The notes under the pieces were generated by a model. That model had not been told where the DNA came from. It did no database searches and saw only the letters and a list, made by a program, of their open reading frames with translations. 64,000 bases of DNA from Paenibacillus sediminis (GTDB lineage: Bacteria > Bacillota > Bacilli > Paenibacillales > Paenibacillaceae): assembly GCF_017873765.1 (NCBI RefSeq), contig NZ_JAGGKP010000011.1, positions 1 through 64,000 of the forward strand, in the 5' to 3' direction. Below, piece after piece: positions 59,201 to 64,000 of this stretch (position 1 is the stretch's first letter; each line of letters starts with the position of its first letter). The position numbers were made by a program, and so were the translations under genes.

Positions 59201-59890
59201 ATGATAACGCTCGACCAAGTACGCGCTAAATCAGCAAGCAAGCTCGCCGGACTACATCCGGTAGTTTTATCGGCAACTCAACGCTTAATCGAACGGACGT
59301 ACGCGCGCGGCATTCCGATTGTTATTACGCAAGGTCTACGCACGATTGCGGAACAGGACGCACTATACGCGCAAGGCCGAACGAAGCCAGGCGCGATTGT
59401 TACGAATGCGCGCGGTGGGGAGTCGTTCCATAACTTCGGAGTTGCGGTTGACTTCGCGTTACTGTTACCGGATGGTCGAACGTTATCTTGGGATACGTTG
59501 CGCGACGGTAATCTCGACTTGTTGCCGGACTGGTCTGAAGTCGTTGACGAAGCCAAAGCGCTCGGATTTGCGTGGGGCGGCGACTGGCGTTCATTTAAAG
59601 ACCTACCGCATTTCGAAATGACATTCGGATTGACGACCGCGCAATACAGAAGTGGAGCCATACCGGACAAAACGAAAGTTGACGCGGTGTTAGCGATACT
59701 GAATCCAGTGGAGGACGATGAAGACGTGAAACTCGATAACGCGAATGTAATCGTAAATGGAACGAAGGTAAAAGACGGATTTCTTATGAACGGTTCTGTG
59801 TACGTTCCATTGCGTGACGTGGCGGATAGATTCGGCGCCACTATTGCGTGGGATAACGCGACTAAGACTGCGACAGTTAAGACGAAATGA
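59201..59890 (+). CDS. Endolysin: L-alanyl-D-glutamate-type peptidase (M15/CwlK) with copper-amine-oxidase-like domain
   Basis: 229 residues. The M15 zinc motif is S-x-H-x6-D (ESFHNFGVAVDFALL) with the final His in DLPHFEMTFG. The C-terminal LDNANVIVNGTKVKDGFLMNGSVYVPLRDVADRFGATIAWDNATKTATV is a Cu_amine_oxidN1-like domain, often found on cell-wall proteins of Paenibacillaceae, and would bind the wall. It cuts peptidoglycan at lysis. Confidence 0.93.
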   Translation: MITLDQVRAKSASKLAGLHPVVLSATQRLIERTYARGIPIVITQGLRTIAEQDALYAQGRTKPGAIVTNARGGESFHNFGVAVDFALLLPDGRTLSWDTLRDGNLDLLPDWSEVVDEAKALGFAWGGDWRSFKDLPHFEMTFGLTTAQYRSGAIPDKTKVDAVLAILNPVEDDEDVKLDNANVIVNGTKVKDGFLMNGSVYVPLRDVADRFGATIAWDNATKTATVKTK

Positions 59891-59904
59891 ATTTCGGAAT
59901 ATTT

Positions 59905-59970
59905 GCGCCCGTTGGCGAGTAATTTACGTATAAATAATTACGTAGATAATTCGTCGGCGGGCGCTTTTTT
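59905..59970 (+). terminator. Terminator of the lysis operon
   Basis: An outer GCGCCCGTTGGCGA pairs (with wobbles) with TCGTCGGCGGGCGC, enclosing an AT-rich arm, and ends in TTTTTT. Confidence 0.78.
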
Positions 59971-60043
59971 GTTTCGTATATCAAATTATTACATAATGAT
60001 GTAAACTATTTATAAATATATTTCTAATTAAGGGGGATTTTGT

Positions 60044-60670
60044 ATGGATTCAGAGGAGATTGTATTAACAGAAAATGACGGGTCAACCGCGGTACAACCA
60101 AAACAACGCGTTAACGCACTTACGATTACAACAGCTGTTCTATCAATATTTGCTTTGTGTATCTCAGTTGCCGCTCTTGTAATCATCCTTACGTTACATA
60201 GCGAAATATCAGACCTAAAGAGTCAAAATACAGAATTAAGCGCAGTAAATAATCAACTTCAAAAAGATCAAACCGCATTAAACGATCAGCAAGAGAAATA
60301 TAGATCATATTTATTACTTTCTTCCATACAGCATGATATTGAGGATGGTGTAGTAACTGATGATTTTGTCGCTAAAAAAGTATCGTTTGGATTCGGAAAA
60401 GAAGGTAATGATCTGACGCATGTTGTAATTGACCTCAGTAATCAACCTGATATGACGGTGGCCTACAGCGGTAAAGGTATATATTCTATCGCGGACAGAG
60501 AGCTAAGAGCTAAATGCAATAGCATAATAAAAGCAGTAAAAGATTATTACGTAAGTGAAGGGTCCGGTGCGCCAGTTTGGGACGATGATACAAAAGTATC
60601 TTTAACAGTTCAAAATTACGAAATTGGAAAAAGTGAAGCCGGAGACTTTAAATTAGTAGGTGAAAAATAA
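60044..60670 (+). CDS. Single-pass membrane protein with coiled coil and extracellular domain
   Basis: 208 residues, AT-rich, ATG with AAGGGGG upstream and probably its own promoter in the AT-rich stretch 59965-60030 (an inverted repeat TTACAT-AATG-ATGTAA lies there). A hydrophobic segment at about 29-53 is followed by a coiled coil (LHSEISDLKSQNTELSAVNNQLQKDQTALNDQQEK) and a soluble domain. Placement after the lysis genes suggests lysogenic conversion or superinfection exclusion; this is inference. Confidence 0.6.
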   Translation: MDSEEIVLTENDGSTAVQPKQRVNALTITTAVLSIFALCISVAALVIILTLHSEISDLKSQNTELSAVNNQLQKDQTALNDQQEKYRSYLLLSSIQHDIEDGVVTDDFVAKKVSFGFGKEGNDLTHVVIDLSNQPDMTVAYSGKGIYSIADRELRAKCNSIIKAVKDYYVSEGSGAPVWDDDTKVSLTVQNYEIGKSEAGDFKLVGEK

Positions 60671-60677
60671 AAGTTGA

Positions 60678-60719
60678 GAACCCCGCGTGGCTAATACGTC
60701 GGCGGGGCTTTTCTTTTTA
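60678..60719 (+). terminator. Terminator
   Basis: ACCCCGC and GCGGGGC-type arms around a short loop, followed by TTTTCTTTTT. Confidence 0.8.
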
Positions 60720-60787
60720 TATATGTTTACATGAAAATTTTGGTATACTCTAGTCAATAATGACTATTAAAAAGGATGGTGTTATTA

Positions 60788-60967
60788 ATGAATCAAGAAC
60801 CGAAAAAAGAGGAAGATGAGGATTTAAGTTATTGGGAAATGTTTACATCAAATAAAAACGTTGCTTCGGTAGTAGTCGGAATCGTTGCAAGCATCTTAAT
60901 TTTATTCGTACTATACGCGTTAGTGAACGGAATCGCGTTTAACGTCGAGATTACTCCGCAACAATAG
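60788..60967 (+). CDS. Small single-pass membrane protein
   Basis: 59 residues from ATG 60788 with AAGGATGG upstream. Acidic N-terminus, one hydrophobic helix (NVASVVVGIVASILILFVLYALVNGIAF). Separate terminators before and after give it its own transcript. Function unknown. Confidence 0.6.
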   Translation: MNQEPKKEEDEDLSYWEMFTSNKNVASVVVGIVASILILFVLYALVNGIAFNVEITPQQ

Positions 60968-60983
60968 AACGCGCAAGAATCGG

Positions 60984-61019
60984 AAGACCCTGCTGGCTTA
61001 TTGCTCGCAAGGTCTTTTT
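60984..61019 (+). terminator. Terminator
   Basis: AAGACC at 60984 pairs with GGTCTT at 61011 and is followed by a T-run. It shares GAATCGG(T)GAAGACCC with the small RNA at 35380-35455. Confidence 0.7.
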
Positions 61020-61135
61020 ATTTAATCGTAGACATGCATTATGTACAAGCCCGTACGCATACGCTAGGGTAAAGCGGTCGCCTACGCGATCCGCGCTTTG
61101 GGAGCGACGGTGAGAAACTGCGCTCCTTTTCTCGT

Positions 61136-61351
61136 TTACATTGGCCAAAAGTCGTTTTGACTGACGTTATCACCCGTTAATTTCCTCGCCGCATCTATTA
61201 ACCTCCTCATCGTTGTCCCACTCGGATAATACCCCGGATTACTACATACTCGCGTAAGTGTGTCGCGGCTTACCTTCGATATTTCACGTATCCTCTCTTG
61301 TTCTATCCCGTTCCTATCCAGATAACTCCCGAATTTACTTCGCTTTTTCAC
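61136..61351 (-). CDS. XRE-family helix-turn-helix regulator
   Basis: 71 residues, GTG start with AAAAGGAGTG upstream. FGSYLDRNGIEQERIREISKVSRDTLTRVCSN ... TTMRRLIDAARKL is the helix-turn-helix. It is divergent from the actin-like gene, sharing the repeat-rich region 61352-61516, and is likely its repressor. Confidence 0.8.
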   Translation of the reverse strand: MKKRSKFGSYLDRNGIEQERIREISKVSRDTLTRVCSNPGYYPSGTTMRRLIDAARKLTGDNVSQNDFWPM

Positions 61352-61454
61352 GCGTCCTCACTCCTTTTATACGAGTTTGGACGAGTCTAGCAAAATTTAT
61401 ACGTATCTTTCGGCATTTTTGCGGAAAGTTACGCAAGCCCTCGCGCATAACATC

Positions 61455-61500
61455 AAACATACGTAAAACGTGACGCATTATACGTTTTACCTACGTTATA
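61455..61500 (+). repeat. Repeat cluster, candidate operator / partition site
   Basis: The stretch holds ACGTAAAACGT and TACGTTTTACCTACGT as inverted copies plus several (T)ATACG(T) units further left. It directly precedes an actin-like plus ParR-like gene pair, where type II partition systems keep their centromere. The 14-mer TACGTTTTACCTAC (61481) is also at 39401. Confidence 0.55.
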
Positions 61501-61516
61501 CGGGAGGTGATGCGAA

Positions 61517-62311
61517 GTGGGCGTTAGCCACATTGGATTAGACGTAGGACGAAACGGAGTCAAATCGTTTGATGGCGTCAGCACGCGGTTTATTCCGTCG
61601 GTTGTAGGCGAGTGGCGTGATCGGAGACTTCAATCGCGCAGCAACGACGATATCGAAGTGCTATTCCGCGGTGAGCGCAGTTTCGTCGGCAACTTGGCGC
61701 TAAATGAATCGGAGTTTTGGCGTTATATGATGACGGACGATAAAGCGCACGCAGATACACGGTTACTCGCGCTAGTAGCAATACATCGCGCAGGATTAAC
61801 GGACGACGTAGTGGTAACAACGGGCTTACCGGTTGAACTCCATACGCCAGAGGCAAAAGCGGCTATGCGTAATCTTTTACTCGGGCGGTGGGAAATCGAA
61901 GTTAATGGCGATCCGCGCGTCATCCGCATACATGACGTTAAAGTTGCGGTAGAAGGCGGAGGGGCATTCTGGTCCGCGCCAGCCGACGGATTAATACGGG
62001 TTATCGACGCAGGAAGTAAAACGGTCAATTACGTAACGATGCGTAATAAGCGCTATGTCGACCGTGATTCCGGCACATTACCATTCGGTTTCAATACGAA
62101 TAAGACGGATAATCCGCGTCAAATGACCGCGCGCATCGCGGGAGAACTCGGCAAGAAATGGAGCGCGAGTGATGACGTGCGAATATGCGGAGGGCGTGCG
62201 GAAGAATTAGCGAAATTACTCCGCGATTACTTCGTTAATGCGCGCGCGATGGCAAATCCGCTATATGCGAATGCGATCGGATTCTATCGCGTAGGGAGTG
62301 GGACGACGTGA
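61517..62311 (+). CDS. Actin-like plasmid segregation protein (ParM/Alp7A-type)
   Basis: 264 residues from GTG 61517 (GGGAGGTGATG upstream). Phosphate 1 motif GLDVGRNGVK, phosphate 2 RVIDAGSKTVNYV, and a nucleotide-binding GG-R/A motif near ICGGRAEELAKLL fit the actin-like ATPase fold. It is shorter than ParM (about 320 residues), so may lack a subdomain. With the ParR-like gene it likely segregates a plasmid-state phage genome. Confidence 0.8.
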   Translation: MGVSHIGLDVGRNGVKSFDGVSTRFIPSVVGEWRDRRLQSRSNDDIEVLFRGERSFVGNLALNESEFWRYMMTDDKAHADTRLLALVAIHRAGLTDDVVVTTGLPVELHTPEAKAAMRNLLLGRWEIEVNGDPRVIRIHDVKVAVEGGGAFWSAPADGLIRVIDAGSKTVNYVTMRNKRYVDRDSGTLPFGFNTNKTDNPRQMTARIAGELGKKWSASDDVRICGGRAEELAKLLRDYFVNARAMANPLYANAIGFYRVGSGTT

Positions 62312-62529
62312 ACAATTTCGTTAGGAAAGCGGTAAGTTTTAACGTAGATAACGCTCATCAACGTGAACTTTACGAATGGGTTACGTTACAGAGCGTCGGT
62401 AATTTTAGCGGATATGTGAAAACGGTTCTTTACGCAGCAATGACGGCGAAAATAAGCGGTGCGCCGATGGCTACGCATGTGATTGCGTCAGGTGACGACG
62501 ATTCAGACGCGATGAACGATATTTTATAA
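62308..62529 (+). CDS. ParR-like ribbon-helix-helix adaptor
   Basis: 73 residues, GTG start overlapping the actin-like stop. KAVSFNVDNAHQRELYEWVTLQSVGNFSGYVKTVLYAAM is a ribbon-helix-helix as in ParR/AlfB-type adaptors that bind the centromere repeats and the filament. Acidic C-terminus. Confidence 0.72.
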   Translation: MNNFVRKAVSFNVDNAHQRELYEWVTLQSVGNFSGYVKTVLYAAMTAKISGAPMATHVIASGDDDSDAMNDIL

Positions 62530-62586
62530 AAGATACGTAAGCGCGCCGATAGCTCCGCCGATAATTAGTCCGATAACAAAAGACAT
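62524..62586 (-). CDS. Tiny hydrophobic peptide, antisense orientation
   Basis: A 20-residue frame beginning ATG on the minus strand with AAGGAG seven bases upstream, and ending over the ParR-like stop. The peptide is one membrane helix with GLIIGGAIGAL-type small-residue repeats. Small phage DUF3789-like peptides and type I toxins both look like this. Existence and function unproven. Confidence 0.4.
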   Translation of the reverse strand: MSFVIGLIIGGAIGALTYLL

Positions 62587-62649
62587 TAAAATCAACTCCT
62601 TGTGCATTAGTTAAACTTATTATGTCCGACTTAGAGAGGAATGATTCAT

Positions 62650-62994
62650 ATGAAAACAGTCACGCTTGAGTGGGGCGCATTTATGGACGGTTCAATCGTT
62701 ACGCGAGAAAACGCGAAGCATCTCGTTACCAAAACGGCGTCCGCAGTCCATCTCGCGTTAATCCCGAAAACTGCGCTAGCATCCGCAGTAGCCGGTAGCC
62801 AAACGTGGTCGACCGTATTCAGCACGGTGCTCGGCATTGCCGACTGGCTCTGCGTTGGAATTATCGTTTACGCCGGTATAACGTGGATGTTCGGTAATCG
62901 TACGAAGGCGATCGAGTTCTTGATGGGCGGTGGCATCGGCTATATCATCGTTCGCCATGCGGTTGATATTCGGAATTGGCTGCGAACTTTATAA
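62650..62994 (+). CDS. VirB2/TrbC pilin-like membrane protein
   Basis: 114 residues from ATG 62650 (GAGAGGA ten bases upstream). A signal-like segment ending ALASAVAG is followed by two hydrophobic helices (STVLGIADWLCVGIIVYAGITWMF and IEFLMGGGIGYIIVRHAV), the layout of VirB2/TrbC pilin subunits. In a phage this suggests a conjugation-type or DNA-transfer module. The fold call is by pattern only. Confidence 0.55.
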   Translation: MKTVTLEWGAFMDGSIVTRENAKHLVTKTASAVHLALIPKTALASAVAGSQTWSTVFSTVLGIADWLCVGIIVYAGITWMFGNRTKAIEFLMGGGIGYIIVRHAVDIRNWLRTL

Positions 62995-63007
62995 AGGGGT
63001 GAGCGCG

Positions 63008-63283
63008 ATGATATTACGGATTAATGGCGCCGCGGTAACAGAGCCGGAGTTATGGAAAGGACCGTTAACGCGCGTAATAGAGAACGGAGCGTCGAATTTA
63101 TTTTTTGGAAAATTGGCGGATTTATTCGCGAGTCTTAACGCATTCTCTCCGGAAATTATTACGCTTGGCGTCGTCACATGCGCGATTGGAATGATGGTAG
63201 GGCCGCTCGTTGGTAACGGAAAATGGCTCGGACGTTTGTTTATCACGTTTTGGTTCGGAATTATATGGCGCGTATTAACATAG
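63008..63283 (+). CDS. Membrane protein, possible secretion-module component
   Basis: 91 residues from ATG 63008 with AAAGGGGTG upstream. Two hydrophobic segments (SPEIITLGVVTCAIGMMVGPLVG and GRLFITFWFGIIWRVL). Coupled to the pilin-like gene. Family not recognised. Confidence 0.55.
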   Translation: MILRINGAAVTEPELWKGPLTRVIENGASNLFFGKLADLFASLNAFSPEIITLGVVTCAIGMMVGPLVGNGKWLGRLFITFWFGIIWRVLT

Positions 63284-63299
63284 AGGGGCGGGTTGTTAT

Positions 63300-63440
63300 A
63301 TGGAATCGCGGAGGAACCGGATTGAGAAAAAGCGATTGAAACGCCAAGAACGCAATAAGAAACGGTTTAAAACAGCTAAGAAAGTAGTCGCCAAAACAGA
63401 TAAATTAGCTTCAAAAATACTAAGCGGACTAAAGTGGTGA
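63300..63440 (+). CDS. Small lysine/arginine-rich protein
   Basis: 46 residues from ATG 63300, with GAGGGGCGGG upstream; over a third of the residues are Lys or Arg (RRNRIEKKRLKRQERNKKRF). Possibly binds nucleic acid or membrane. In the same operon. Confidence 0.5.
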   Translation: MESRRNRIEKKRLKRQERNKKRFKTAKKVVAKTDKLASKILSGLKW

Positions 63441-63445
63441 GTTAA

Positions 63446-64000
63446 ATGATCGTACGTGAACGCACGGAACACGCAGTCTTCCGCATCATTCCGCACCAGT
63501 CCGTCCTTAACTCGTCATCGCGCAATTTTCAGCGCGCCCTCTACGAACTGTTCTCCGCACGCACGAAGCCGCGGCGCGAGGGATACCGCATCATCACGCA
63601 GCCAGCGCCGGACTTTTGGTGGATTACGCAAATGACCGCGGACTCGATTACGTTTTACTGCGCAATGCCTGCGGAGTTTGCGGACGCGTTTCGTATCAAA
63701 TTTAATAACCACGAGCAATGGCGTAAGTCGACGCTTGAGCTTGCGGACGATTACGAGTTTATCGCGGACAATAATAATACGGAGCTATACGCGTTTAAAT
63801 ATCGCCGTCACGACATGTTCTCGCTTGATTTCCGCTATAACGAACAGAATACGCCGGTGCGCGATTTGCTCGGAGTGACGAACGAATTATCGGATGGCGA
63901 CGCAATAGCATTATTCATCCGCATGGAAACGATAAGACGCGCTAAGTGGAAGAAACTCGCGGATTACGCGTGGGAAACGTGGGATAAAGGCGGAGTGCCG
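63446..64000 (+). CDS. Large hypothetical protein of the membrane/transfer-like operon, cut by the window end
   Basis: 185 codons from ATG 63446 are visible and the frame is open at the last base. The sequence is soluble so far (VFRIIPHQSVLNSSSRNFQRALYELFSARTKPRREGY ... ADSITFYCAMPAEFADAF). A protein of this position in conjugation-type modules is often followed by an ATPase domain, but none is visible yet. Not recognised. Confidence 0.65.
   Translation, partial: MIVRERTEHAVFRIIPHQSVLNSSSRNFQRALYELFSARTKPRREGYRIITQPAPDFWWITQMTADSITFYCAMPAEFADAFRIKFNNHEQWRKSTLELADDYEFIADNNNTELYAFKYRRHDMFSLDFRYNEQNTPVRDLLGVTNELSDGDAIALFIRMETIRRAKWKKLADYAWETWDKGGVP

Overview
The window is phage DNA from a Gram-positive (Firmicutes) host and reads as one temperate, contractile-tailed phage that also carries plasmid-maintenance genes. 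The evidence is near-perfect GGAGGTGATC-type ribosome binding sites, a PBSX/Xkd-like tail gene order including a tail sheath, an SU10-like capsid protein, a holin plus an L-Ala-D-Glu-type peptidase, and a copper-amine-oxidase-like domain on the endolysin that is common in Paenibacillaceae (Paenibacillus, Brevibacillus). The host family is an inference. The last gene runs off the right edge, so the genome is larger than the window.

Layout. 1-1.3 kb: 5' half of a tRNA-Leu next to a tyrosine integrase (attachment-site-like). 1.4-5.3 kb: a free-standing homing-type endonuclease, a repeat-rich intergenic region that could be an origin, and small early genes. 5.3-5.6 kb: a leftward XRE regulator and a divergent promoter/operator pair. 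5.8-20.3 kb: replication and recombination: helicase loader, DnaB-type helicase, Toprim primase, sigma-like factor, SSB-like protein, PD-(D/E)XK nucleases, a family A DNA polymerase split into two genes, a sliding-clamp-like protein, a frameshifted DnaQ-type exonuclease and a RuvC-like resolvase. 20.3-35.3 kb: nucleotide metabolism and DNA modification: NrdA/NrdF, PhoH-like ATPase, dUTPase, ThyX, a dNMP-kinase-like protein and three DNA methyltransferases. 35.3-37 kb: a predicted small RNA and a leftward AT-rich three-gene operon with a palindromic operator. 37-39.9 kb: a replication-initiator-like gene ending in 24-bp repeats, the small terminase subunit, and a large non-coding control region. 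39.9-60 kb: terminase, portal, head, contractile tail, baseplate, fibre, holin and endolysin. 60-64 kb: membrane proteins, an XRE regulator, an actin-like ParM/Alp-type protein with a ParR-like partner, and membrane proteins resembling a VirB2/TrbC pilin. This last block, with the integrase, suggests a phage that can persist as a plasmid, an integrant, or both.

Cross-cutting signals: (1) a motif with two TGTCC blocks exactly 21 bp apart stands upstream of three genes, one of them a sigma-factor-like gene, and in two cases it directly follows a terminator, so it looks like a phage-specific promoter class; (2) at least eight genes have a strong Shine-Dalgarno sequence 8-9 nt from ATA, ATC, ATT or CTG and no usable canonical start; (3) a two-part element with a fixed 67-bp offset occurs in two distant non-coding regions; (4) three free-standing endonucleases differ in composition from their neighbours.

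All functional calls are from reading motifs by eye. No similarity search, structure prediction or RNA folding was run.
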